DNA from: an uncultured Eubacteriales bacterium | Lineage (GTDB): Bacteria; Bacillota; Clostridia; Oscillospirales; Oscillospiraceae | Assembly (NCBI GenBank): GCA_958402445.1 | Contig: CATXTO010000003.1 | Span: forward strand, 62,001-126,000 | DNA: 64,000 nucleotides | Reading direction: 5' to 3' | Shown: piece by piece, positions 9,390 through 18,918 of the stretch | Layout: the number at the start of each line of letters is the position of its first letter | Position numbering within the stretch: the first letter of the stretch is position 1 | Notes under the pieces: model-generated | Database searches by the model: none | What the model saw: only the letters and a program-made list of their open reading frames with translations | Told to the model about the DNA's origin: nothing | Position numbers and translations under genes: made by a program

Positions 9390-11855
9390 ATGAAAAAGAA
9401 TTCCACCCGAATTCTTGCATTGCTGCTGGCGCTCTGTCTCGTTTCCGCGCTGTTCGCAGGATGCAAGCCTAAGACCCCAGGCGAGACCACGCCGAGCACC
9501 ACTCCTCCCACTGGAGAGTCTACGACGCCGCCTGACACGACCCAGCCCAGCCAGAACACTGGCTCCGATACGCTGGTGGTAGGCTACGATTACTTCTCTC
9601 AGAAGTTTAGCCCCTTCTTCTCCGAGTCTGCATACGACCAGGACGTGTGGCTGCTGACTTCCGTTGCCCTGTTGGACATCGACCGTGAAGGCAATGTCAT
9701 CTACAACGGCATCGACGGCGAGACCCGTTCCTACAACGGCACGGAGTACACCTACTATGGCATCGCCAATCTGGTTGTGACCGAGAACGACGACGGCACC
9801 GTGGACTACGACTTCACCATGCGGGACGACATCAAGTTCTCCGATGGCACACCTGTGACCATTGACGATGTCATCTTCAACATGTATGTCTTCTCCGATC
9901 CTACTTACGACGGAGCGAGCTCCTTCTATGCGCTGCCCATCGAGGGCATGGAAGAGTACCGCGCCGGCATGAGCACCAAGGGCGACCTGATTCTGGAAGC
10001 CGGCCGGGACAACACCGACTTTACGAACTTCACAGAAGAAGAAGCCAAGACTTATTGGGAAGCTGTCGACAAGGCCGGCTTGGCCCTGGCGCAGAGCATT
10101 GTTGACTCTGTGAATGCTCGGTATGCCAAGGACTACGCGCCCGATATGCTGGGTGTGGAAGCCGACGCTATGACCGACGGCCAAAAGGTGGCCCTGGGCA
10201 TGGCCATGTGGGGCTACGGCACCATCAACGACGACGGCACCTTCACCGACTCCATGGGCACTGCATACGACATGACCGAGAAGGTTCCCACGGTTGAGGA
10301 TTACTGGAACTGCCTGCAGGCTGCTGTGGACGGCGAGAAGTACACCTCCCTCATCGAGATGGGCGAGTCTGAAAAGGCTACCGACAGCCTGGCCGCTCTG
10401 ATTACGGCTGAGCTGGGCGACGCTTCCGACACCTATGCCACCGGCGTTTCCACCGGCGACTCCGTGCCCAACATCAAGGGCATCCAGAAGACCGGCGACA
10501 ACACCCTGCGGGTCCATATGACCAAGCTGGACGCCACTGCCGTCTACAACCTGGGCGTGACCATCGCTCCCATGAACTACTACGGCGATCCCTCCCTGTA
10601 CGACTATGAGAACAACTCCTTCGGCTTCCCCAAGGGCGACCTGAGCAGCGTCCGCGCTGTCACCACGAAGCCCGCCGGCGCCGGCCCGTACAAGTTCCTC
10701 TCCTACCAGAACGGCGTTGTCACGTTCGAGGCCAACGAGAACTACTGGAAGGGCGAACCCAAGATCAAGCACGTTTTGTTCCAGGAGACCAGCTCCTCCG
10801 ATAAGCTGACCGGCATTGCCACTGGCACCTTCGACATCACCGATCCCTCCTTCTCCATGGAGCTGGCCGGCGATATCGCAGGCTACAACACCGACAGCAA
10901 CGACATCAACGGCGCCACCATCACCACCTCCCTGGTTGACAACCTGGGCTATGGTTATCTGGGCCTGAACGCCGCTACCATGAAGGTTGGCGACGATCCC
11001 GCTTCTGACGCTTCCAAGAATCTGCGGAGAGCGTTCGCCACCCTGTTCGCCGTGTACCGTGACTCCGTCATCGGCTCCTACTACGGCGAATTCGCGACCA
11101 TCATCAACTACCCCATTTCCAACACCTCCTGGGCCGCTCCCAGACCCTCCGACGAGGGCTACAAGATTGCCTATTCCACCGACGTGGACGGCAATCCCAT
11201 CTACACCGACACCATGTCCGAGCAGGAGAAGTATGACGCTGCTCTGGAAGCTGCGAAGAATTATCTGATCGCCGCCGGCTTTACCTATGACGAGGCCTCC
11301 GGCAAGTTCACCGCCGCTCCCGATGGCGCCAAGCTGAACTACGAGGTCATTATCCCTGCCAACGGCAAGGGCGACCATCCCGCCTTCGGCGTGATCACCA
11401 ACGTGGCGAACGTGTTGGCCACTGTGGGCATCACCCTGAATATCAACGACCCCGCTGACTCCAACGTGCTTTGGAACGCGCTGAACGCCGGCACGGAAGA
11501 GATGTGGACCGCCGCCTGGGGTTCCACTCCTGATCCCGACATGCGCCAAGTGTACCACTCCACCAACGTCCCCGGTCTGCCCGGTGCCACCGGCTCCAAC
11601 AACTACCACATTCAGGACGAAGAGCTGGATAAGCTGATCGACGAAGGCCGTTCCAGCACCGACCAGAACTTCCGGAAGGCTGTGTACAAGGATGCCATGG
11701 AGATCATTATGGACTGGGCCGTGGAAGTTCCCATGTATCAGAGACAGAATGCCATTATTTTCTCCACCGAGCGTGTGAACACCGACACCGTAACGCCGGA
11801 CATTACGCCGTACTGGCGTTGGCTGGCCGAAATCGAGACCTTGGAGATGAGATAA
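9390..11855 (+). CDS. oppA: Oligopeptide ABC transporter substrate-binding lipoprotein
   Basis: 821 residues. Signal peptide with lipobox LFAGC (Cys25), then a Thr/Pro/Ser-rich linker (residues 26-55), then a family 5 extracellular solute-binding domain: YDFTMRDDIKFSDGTPVTIDDVIF is shortened here to its core FSDGTPVT, with the late ANENYWKGEPKIK motif also typical. It would capture peptides outside the membrane and deliver them to OppBC. At 821 residues it is about 250 longer than usual OppA (about 540-600); the extra sequence lies within residues ~150-370. AGGAGG lies 7 bases before the ATG. Codon use is strongly biased to C/G endings, consistent with high expression. Confidence 0.93.
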   Translation: MKKNSTRILALLLALCLVSALFAGCKPKTPGETTPSTTPPTGESTTPPDTTQPSQNTGSDTLVVGYDYFSQKFSPFFSESAYDQDVWLLTSVALLDIDREGNVIYNGIDGETRSYNGTEYTYYGIANLVVTENDDGTVDYDFTMRDDIKFSDGTPVTIDDVIFNMYVFSDPTYDGASSFYALPIEGMEEYRAGMSTKGDLILEAGRDNTDFTNFTEEEAKTYWEAVDKAGLALAQSIVDSVNARYAKDYAPDMLGVEADAMTDGQKVALGMAMWGYGTINDDGTFTDSMGTAYDMTEKVPTVEDYWNCLQAAVDGEKYTSLIEMGESEKATDSLAALITAELGDASDTYATGVSTGDSVPNIKGIQKTGDNTLRVHMTKLDATAVYNLGVTIAPMNYYGDPSLYDYENNSFGFPKGDLSSVRAVTTKPAGAGPYKFLSYQNGVVTFEANENYWKGEPKIKHVLFQETSSSDKLTGIATGTFDITDPSFSMELAGDIAGYNTDSNDINGATITTSLVDNLGYGYLGLNAATMKVGDDPASDASKNLRRAFATLFAVYRDSVIGSYYGEFATIINYPISNTSWAAPRPSDEGYKIAYSTDVDGNPIYTDTMSEQEKYDAALEAAKNYLIAAGFTYDEASGKFTAAPDGAKLNYEVIIPANGKGDHPAFGVITNVANVLATVGITLNINDPADSNVLWNALNAGTEEMWTAAWGSTPDPDMRQVYHSTNVPGLPGATGSNNYHIQDEELDKLIDEGRSSTDQNFRKAVYKDAMEIIMDWAVEVPMYQRQNAIIFSTERVNTDTVTPDITPYWRWLAEIETLEMR

Positions 11856-11900
11856 ACTCCCCCGGACCCGATTAAACCCTAGCTTTCGCAATTCTCACTG

Positions 11901-11930
11901 TGCCCACAGGCCCAACGGGGCCTGTGGGCA
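11901..11930 (+). promoter_or_regulatory. Perfect hairpin between oppA and oppB
   Basis: 13-bp perfect stem TGCCCACAGGCCC / GGGCCTGTGGGCA with an AACG loop and no following T tract. Such hairpins after the binding-protein gene commonly stabilise its mRNA or attenuate the permease genes, giving excess OppA over OppBCDF. Confidence 0.7.
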
Positions 11931-11970
11931 CGTAGGGTCTCCATTATTCTAAAGGTTGGAGAGATAAGAT

Positions 11971-12960
11971 ATGATAAAATTCATCGTAAAGAGACTCCTT
12001 CTGAGCATCTTAATCCTTTTTTTTGTCACCCTGATCGTCTATGCCTTGATGTATTCCCTGCCAACCAGTTATATGGAGAAGACCGCGCGAGAGATGGCCC
12101 AAAAGCCAGGCGCCACCAAGAGCGCCGAACAATGGCTGGCTGAACTAAACGCAAAATATGGCATGGATCAGGGCGTATTTAAAGGGTACTTTACCTGGCT
12201 CTCGACTGCAATCAAAGGCGACTTCGGCGATAGCTGGCTCTGGACGGTTCCTGTCACGCAGGTCTTTTCCGAGCGAATTTGGGTTAGTTTTAGCCTGAAC
12301 GTAGTTGTCCTCTTCTTCCAAGTGATTATCGCGATCCCATTAGGCGTGCTGGCGGCCAAGAAGCAGTACAGCCTAACCGACTATACGGTTACAGTCATCG
12401 CGTTGGTCGGTATTTCTATGCCCTCCTTCTTCCTGGCGACAATTTTGAAGCTGGTTTTCGGTTTCTACTTAGGGATACTTCCCATTTCCGGCATGCAGAG
12501 CCGGGATTACATTATGATGTCGCCAACCGGGCAGTTCTTTGATTTGGTCAAACACTTAATTCTGCCCGCCGTTACCTTGACCGTTCTTGGCATCGGCGAC
12601 CTGATGCGTTATACCCGCACCAACACCCTAGAGGTTCTTAACGCCGACTATATCCGCACTGCGCGAGCCAAGGGCCTGTCGGAAAAGCGGGTGATCGGGT
12701 ACCATGCTTTCCGCAATACATTGATTCCCATTGTTACAATATTGGGCAATTCTCTTCCCGCGCTGTTCTCCGGCGCCATGATCACCGAGCAGCTCTTCAC
12801 CATCCGCGGCATCGGCTACGCGGGTTACAACTCCATGGTCCAGGGTGACATCCCCTTCGCTATGTTCTATTTGGCGTTCTCGGCGATTTTGACGCTGACC
12901 GGCAACCTGCTTGCGGATATCCTCTACGCTGTGGTGGACCCGCGGGTCAGAGTCAACTGA
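11971..12960 (+). CDS. oppB: Oligopeptide ABC transporter permease OppB
   Basis: 329 residues with six predicted membrane helices. The N-terminal MIKFIVKRLLLSILILFFVT is the typical OppB/DppB opening, and the cytoplasmic EAA coupling loop is present (YIRTARAKGLSEKRVIGYHA, near residues 230-250). It forms the peptide channel with OppC. A periplasm-facing loop between helices 1 and 2 is of normal length, unlike OppC. GGAGAG precedes the ATG. The stop is 12 bases before oppC. Confidence 0.95.
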   Translation: MIKFIVKRLLLSILILFFVTLIVYALMYSLPTSYMEKTAREMAQKPGATKSAEQWLAELNAKYGMDQGVFKGYFTWLSTAIKGDFGDSWLWTVPVTQVFSERIWVSFSLNVVVLFFQVIIAIPLGVLAAKKQYSLTDYTVTVIALVGISMPSFFLATILKLVFGFYLGILPISGMQSRDYIMMSPTGQFFDLVKHLILPAVTLTVLGIGDLMRYTRTNTLEVLNADYIRTARAKGLSEKRVIGYHAFRNTLIPIVTILGNSLPALFSGAMITEQLFTIRGIGYAGYNSMVQGDIPFAMFYLAFSAILTLTGNLLADILYAVVDPRVRVN

Positions 12961-12972
12961 GGAGGTGCAGCC

Positions 12973-15054
12973 ATGGAAAGAAATACATTAAACGAGGCCC
13001 TAAAGGCGAAGGAAGCCCAAGAGGCCCGCGAAAAGCAAGATAAAAATGAACCTATGAAGCTGGACGACAGCCAGCGGATCAAGGTCCTCAGCCCAAACCG
13101 CATGGTGCTCAAGCGGTTCAGCCGAAACAAATTAGCAATTTTTGGTCTTTGTGTTCTGATCTTAATGTTCCTGTTCTCTTTTGCTGGCCCCCTGTTCTAT
13201 TCCTATGGACAGACAGAGGTGTTCACGAAGAACGATTACATGAACTCCAGCTATGCCAGCGCCAAGGTCCGGACTGATTATCAGGCCTATACTTTGGATG
13301 AAGCTGTGGAAATTCCCGGTGATGTGAGCAGAAGGGCCAACACGTATATCAGCTCTATGCTGAAGGATGATTTGGATTATCTCTCGATCCCCGATAGCAG
13401 CTTTGCTATGGTGAAGGTTGGCGATAACATTTATACCCTGAGCCAGAATACAGGCGCTGCGGTCGCGGATGTGAGCGGGAAGCAAAAGCTGGGCAAGCTG
13501 GACCGCATCACCGGACAAATGGTTTTTGAGGACGGCGTAACCCCGCTGGATGAGAGCTTTGTGGCTGCGGCTGCTGCTGCGGCGAAAGACAATCAGACGG
13601 AATTTTCCTTTGGCGGAAATGATTACGAGCTAACTGCTTCCAGTAAGGTAGCTTACGACGTTTTCTCCGTCACTCAGAGCATTGCATATCAGGGTACGCC
13701 GCTTGGCGCGGATTTTGAAGCTGCCGTGACCCAGGCCATTGCGGACCAGAAGACGGAGTTCACCGTGGGGACGCAGACCTATCTGCTGAATGAAGCGGAG
13801 GGGGGCTACACGGTTCAGATCAAGGGAGATATGTCGCCTGTGCAGGTACTGTCTGTTCTGGTCTTCGATACACCCGTAGCGGGGCAGGAGATTCCCGACG
13901 AACTGCGCAACGCGGCGCTGCTTAACGCCTACAACGGCGAGACCTTTGAGGTAGAGGGCGTTCGCTATACCGTTGCCAATAATACGGAAACCCAGGAGTT
14001 GGTTTTGCAGACAGCGGACGGCGAAGCAGTGGCCTATATGACCAATCTGGTCATCCGCGATACCCAGGGCAACGACAATCTCAGCCTAGACTTCAAACGG
14101 AAAATGGCGGAAGTCATCCATGAGATGCAGCAGGCCCAGCAGACACGAACTAAATTTACATTTCCGATTCCTAAGCAGGAGCTTCAGCTCAACGAGGAGA
14201 CCGGTACGGAGCTCACGGTATATGTAAAGGACGAGAACGGCAATCAAGTGTTGGAGGATGCCACGCTGACCGTAAACCGGCTGGACCAGGAGTATCAGGT
14301 CAGCTGCCCGGTGCTTCGTTTCCTCATCGACACCAACCGGGCGCCCGACTCCGAGCATGTTTTGGGAACCGACGTCAACGGCATGGACAATTTGGCCCGG
14401 ATGATGTTCGGTGGCCGGATCTCCCTGATGGTTGGCTTTGTGGTTGTGTTCATCTCCATGGTCCTAGGCATTATCATGGGCGGTATCTCCGGCTACTTCG
14501 GCGGCTGGGTGGATACGCTGATCATGCGTTTGGTGGACATCTTCTACTGCATTCCCTCCTGGCCTATCCTGATTATCCTGGGCGCCATGATGGATGCGCA
14601 GCAGATGGGCTCCTATGTACGGCTTATGTATATGATGGCGGTTCTGGGCTTCCTGAGCTGGGCGGGCGTGGCTCGTCTGGTCCGCGGCCAGATCCTGTCC
14701 CTGCGGGAGCAGGAGTTCATGATCGCCACTGAGGCCACCGGTGTGCGGGTTCGGAAGCGAATTTTCCGCCACTTGGTCCCCAATGTCATGCCACAGCTGA
14801 TCGTCAGTGCTACGGGCTCTTTAGGCTCCGTGATTTTGACCGAGTCCGCGCTGTCTTTCCTGGGCTTGGGTGTCAAATTCCCCCTGGCTACCTGGGGCAA
14901 TATCATCAACATGGTTACGTCCTCCAATGAAAGCATGCTCAAATATACCTATATTTGGATCCCTGTGGGTCTGCTGATCTGTTTGACCGTGGTAGCCTTT
15001 AACTTTGTAGGTGACGGTCTCCGGGATGCATTTGACCCCAAGATGAAGAGATAA
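12973..15054 (+). CDS. oppC: Oligopeptide ABC transporter permease OppC with large extracytoplasmic insertion
   Basis: 693 residues, more than twice the usual ~300. A charged cytoplasmic N-terminus (1-50) and helix 1 (about 54-76) are followed by an insertion of about 380 residues (81-460), then the normal OppC core restarts at HVLGTDVNGMDNLARMMFGGR with five helices and the EAA loop (EFMIATEATGVRVRKRI). Because it lies between helices 1 and 2 the insertion should face outside. It contains repeated units pairing a helix with a TEF/GxxYxL beta pair, starting near residues 117, 193, 246, 309 and 372. GGAGG precedes the ATG; the reading frame is uninterrupted and codon use matches neighbours, so this is not a fusion artefact. 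Confidence 0.93.
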   Translation: MERNTLNEALKAKEAQEAREKQDKNEPMKLDDSQRIKVLSPNRMVLKRFSRNKLAIFGLCVLILMFLFSFAGPLFYSYGQTEVFTKNDYMNSSYASAKVRTDYQAYTLDEAVEIPGDVSRRANTYISSMLKDDLDYLSIPDSSFAMVKVGDNIYTLSQNTGAAVADVSGKQKLGKLDRITGQMVFEDGVTPLDESFVAAAAAAAKDNQTEFSFGGNDYELTASSKVAYDVFSVTQSIAYQGTPLGADFEAAVTQAIADQKTEFTVGTQTYLLNEAEGGYTVQIKGDMSPVQVLSVLVFDTPVAGQEIPDELRNAALLNAYNGETFEVEGVRYTVANNTETQELVLQTADGEAVAYMTNLVIRDTQGNDNLSLDFKRKMAEVIHEMQQAQQTRTKFTFPIPKQELQLNEETGTELTVYVKDENGNQVLEDATLTVNRLDQEYQVSCPVLRFLIDTNRAPDSEHVLGTDVNGMDNLARMMFGGRISLMVGFVVVFISMVLGIIMGGISGYFGGWVDTLIMRLVDIFYCIPSWPILIILGAMMDAQQMGSYVRLMYMMAVLGFLSWAGVARLVRGQILSLREQEFMIATEATGVRVRKRIFRHLVPNVMPQLIVSATGSLGSVILTESALSFLGLGVKFPLATWGNIINMVTSSNESMLKYTYIWIPVGLLICLTVVAFNFVGDGLRDAFDPKMKR

Positions 15055-15067
15055 GGAGGCTGTTTCC

Positions 15068-16255
15068 ATGTCGAAACGTAGTAATAAAGAAACATCCTAT
15101 ATCTCCGGTAAGGATTCTCGCGCCATCTCTCGGTTTAACCGCAAGCTGACGAAGAAACTGGAGAAGGAGCGCGCCAACGCCAATAAGGACCCCAATTTGT
15201 ACACCACGAGAATGCGGGATCCCAAAAATGTGGTGGAGTTCGACAACATGTGTACCTATTTCTTCACGGACATCGGTACTGTGAAGGCGGTGGACGGCAT
15301 CAGCTTTGATGTGCCGAAGTGCTCCACCGTGGGTATTGTAGGAGAATCCGGCTGCGGCAAGAGCGTCACCTCTCTGTCGCTCATGCAGCTGCTGCAGCGT
15401 CCCACTGGTCAGACAGTGGGCGGAGAAATTCGTTTGAATTTGGGCGACGGGACCGCGTATAACATTGTGAATACGCCTACCTCCAAGATGCAGGAGCTCC
15501 GGGGTAACGCAATTTCCATGATTTTTCAGGAACCGATGACCAGCCTGAATCCCGTCTTCCGGATTGGAAAGCAGGTGGACGAAGTCATTGCGCTGCACAA
15601 TCCCCACATGTCCAAGGAGGACGTGAAAAACCGGACCCTGGAGATGCTGGAGTTGGTGGGTATTGCCAATAAGGAAGGCGTTTACCGGATGTACCCCCAT
15701 GAGCTGTCCGGCGGCATGCGCCAGCGTGTCATGATCGCCATCGCCCTGGCCTGTAATCCCGGCCTCATCATTGCTGACGAGCCTACCACTGCCCTGGACG
15801 TCACAATCCAGGCTCAGATTTTGGACTTGCTCCAAAATCTGAAGGACAAAATCAACAGTTCCATTATGCTGATTACCCATGACCTGGGCGTTGTGGCCGG
15901 CATGGCGGATTATGTGGTGGTTATGTACGCAGGCCGTATTGTAGAAAAGGGGACCGCGGAGGATATTTTCCATCATCCCGCGCATCCTTATACCATCGGT
16001 CTCATGCGGTCCAAGCCTGTGGTCGGCCGAAAGGTGGATGAGCTGTATAACATCCCCGGCAGCGTGCCGAATCCTGTTAATATGCCCAACTACTGCTATT
16101 TCCGAGACCGCTGTGAAATGCAGTGCGACCGCTGTTCTGGCAAGTATCCGCCGGCAATCAAGATCAGCGACACCCATGTGGTGTCCTGCTACCGTTTCTT
16201 CGACACCGGCGAGATTCTGGGTTATCCAAAGCCTGTGAATGTGGAGGAATTGTAA
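15068..16255 (+). CDS. oppD: Oligopeptide ABC transporter ATPase OppD
   Basis: 395 residues. ATPase with Walker A GESGCGKS (92-99), signature LSGGMRQR, Walker B LIIADEPT and the H-loop THDLG. The C-terminal oligopeptide domain carries a cysteine cluster ([14 protein letters not shown]) characteristic of OppD/DppD, possibly a metal site. The first ~52 residues ([10 protein letters not shown]..., rich in K/R) are an extension absent from standard OppD. It pairs with OppF to energise uptake. AAGGAGG precedes the ATG, 13 bases after the oppC stop. Confidence 0.96.
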   Translation: MSKRSNKETSYISGKDSRAISRFNRKLTKKLEKERANANKDPNLYTTRMRDPKNVVEFDNMCTYFFTDIGTVKAVDGISFDVPKCSTVGIVGESGCGKSVTSLSLMQLLQRPTGQTVGGEIRLNLGDGTAYNIVNTPTSKMQELRGNAISMIFQEPMTSLNPVFRIGKQVDEVIALHNPHMSKEDVKNRTLEMLELVGIANKEGVYRMYPHELSGGMRQRVMIAIALACNPGLIIADEPTTALDVTIQAQILDLLQNLKDKINSSIMLITHDLGVVAGMADYVVVMYAGRIVEKGTAEDIFHHPAHPYTIGLMRSKPVVGRKVDELYNIPGSVPNPVNMPNYCYFRDRCEMQCDRCSGKYPPAIKISDTHVVSCYRFFDTGEILGYPKPVNVEEL

Positions 16256-16256
16256 A

Positions 16257-17390
<1,134 letters not shown>

Positions 17391-17417
17391 AATCTCATAG
17401 ATGCTTGGAGAATTTCG

Positions 17418-17696
17418 ATGAAAAAAAAGAAAGTTTACGATGATGATGACGGCCGTGTGTTTGCCAATATGAACGTGGAGGGGATGCCCTGGTATACCCC
17501 GCCTACTGCCGTGCAGCCCCAGCCGGAGAAAGAAGCCGGTTCTGAGAGGCAGGAGCAGGAACCAATTCGGTTGTCCAAACAGGAGGGCCGTGCCCTGCTC
17601 GGGGGTGTTTTAAAGGCAAGCTTGTTGGTGCTCCTGATCTTCGTGGTGGGCTTTCTGTTGTTCATCCTGTTCTGTACAAAGGTTTGGTTCCGATAA
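17418..17696 (+). CDS. Small single-pass membrane protein at the end of the opp operon
   Basis: 92 residues, family not recognised. Polar, acidic N-terminal ~60 residues (KKKVYDDDDGRVFANMN and a Pro/Gln/Glu stretch) followed by one hydrophobic helix near residues 65-87. TTGGAG precedes the ATG and it lies 27 bases after oppF on the same strand with a terminator beyond, so it is probably transcribed with the importer. It may be an accessory subunit, but nothing in the sequence shows this. Confidence 0.7.
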   Translation: MKKKKVYDDDDGRVFANMNVEGMPWYTPPTAVQPQPEKEAGSERQEQEPIRLSKQEGRALLGGVLKASLLVLLIFVVGFLLFILFCTKVWFR

Positions 17697-17743
17697 AATA
17701 AGGGGATGCGCCGCTCGGCGGCCCCGAATCAAGACGATTGTCA

Positions 17744-17784
17744 CAGCAAGCGGCATAGTTAATTTTGACTATGCCGCTTTGCTG
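17744..17784 (+). terminator. Terminator after the opp operon
   Basis: AAGCGGCATAGT (17748-17759) pairs with ACTATGCCGCTT (17768-17779); the stem extends past one bulged T to CAGC/GCTG. A short T-rich stretch follows. Moderate strength. Confidence 0.7.
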
Positions 17785-17963
17785 TTCATTTCGTTGGTGT
17801 CTGGTACGGGGCGGTTATAACTGATTTTCATTGTTTAATTAATCAGAACTGACGTAAAGCTGAGTGCCTCAGTGGGCAAGCCGGATTAGCTGGTTGGCTT
17901 TAGGTTGTATGCTGAGATTTAAGCTACAGTTGGCACGTCTTTCCCGGAAGGAGAAGTGGCTTT

Positions 17964-18368
17964 ATGGCTGAAATGTATGCAGAATGGATTGCGCCCTGCG
18001 GGATGAATTGCCGGTTGTGTTATGGATATATCCGCGCTCACAATCCGTGCCCGGGGTGTCGTGCGCCGGATGAACATAAGCCGAAATCCTGTACAAACTG
18101 CAAGATTGTAGCTTGTGAAAGGCGAACCCAAAATGGATGGCAAACCTGCGCTTCTTGTGATACGCCTTGCCGGCGCCTAAAGGATTTGGATAAGCGGTAT
18201 CGGTCAAAGCATCACATGAGCATGATAGAAAACCTCGCCGCTATTCAAAGCCATGGAATGGACCTCTTTTTACAGCAGCAGGAAGAGAAGTATAGATGTT
18301 CTGTTTGTGGTGGCCTAGTTTGCGTACATAGAAATGAATGTCCATCCTGTAAAGCGTGGGTATGGTAA
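17964..18368 (+). CDS. DUF3795 cysteine-rich protein
   Basis: 134 residues with about 17 cysteines. The opening IAPCGMNCRLCYGYI and later CPGCRAP and CTNCKIVAC match the DUF3795 zinc-ribbon-like family; the C-terminal half adds two further CxxC pairs (CSVCGGLVC, CPSCKAW), a rubredoxin-like knuckle not needed for DUF3795. A metal-binding role is likely, the process unknown. GGAAGGAG lies upstream of the ATG. A second DUF3795 protein is at 45025-45399. Confidence 0.85.
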   Translation: MAEMYAEWIAPCGMNCRLCYGYIRAHNPCPGCRAPDEHKPKSCTNCKIVACERRTQNGWQTCASCDTPCRRLKDLDKRYRSKHHMSMIENLAAIQSHGMDLFLQQQEEKYRCSVCGGLVCVHRNECPSCKAWVW

Positions 18369-18720
18369 AAAAACGCTTGATAGCAGGGTAGAACCAGTGA
18401 ACGGTCAAGATGAACGGCGCTTAAAGCGCCGCCGTTGCCAGACTGGCCCGTTTCGGCTGATGGGCAATCAAGCCGGGAAAGCCCCGTGACGGCTTATCCG
18501 CTCCTTCGATTTTGAAAAAGGCAGACGTAAAAAAGGACTTGACAGTAAGCAAGCGTGCCGCTGGTTCCCTTCAAATTCCCCTGCCCACTTTGTCTGCACG
18601 TCATTCTCGCAGCAAATCCGAAGAGCGTATAACATGCCAGCGTTGTTCCGGAGGGTGGCTTGCCAAAGAGCACCCTTAGGAAACACGGAGAGAGCCGGGG
18701 CTTCGCTTTGACCCTCTTAC
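18369..18720. other. Noncoding region with hairpin, origin unclear
   Basis: About 350 bases with no credible gene. It contains a perfect hairpin GGCGCTT-A-AAGCGCC (18416-18430), and the sequence composition differs from the neighbouring genes. A 72-codon open frame on the minus strand (18468-18686) has no ribosome site. The stretch could be a remnant of a mobile element or an unrecognised RNA. Confidence 0.4.
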
Positions 18721-18767
18721 AGCAAAAGACGGGCTATCAGCGATAGGCTGATAGCCCGTCTTTTGCT
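18721..18767. terminator. Bidirectional terminator
   Basis: A 21-bp perfect inverted repeat (18721-18741 and 18747-18767) around loop GATAG, with TTTT on the distal side in both directions. It separates the DUF3795 side from the convergent DUF4153 gene. Confidence 0.9.
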
Positions 18768-18918
18768 GTGCATTTCGCATGCAAACGGCCCAATTAAATG
18801 TTCATAATACTTCCTTACTGGGTGTCAGCCTCCGTCGCCTCTTTTTTATTGCATACGGGTGCTCAAAACCGGAAGCGGATGAACCTTGATGACGGGTGCT
18901 TTGAGCGGAGGAGAAGGA

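Noticed and set aside
9375..11891. 838-codon minus-strand frame opposite oppA
   Set aside because: Caused by biased codon use of oppA; no ribosome site or family, and oppA is unambiguous.
18468..18686. 72-codon minus-strand frame
   Set aside because: No ribosome site and no family known to me with confidence; kept only as noncoding or remnant.
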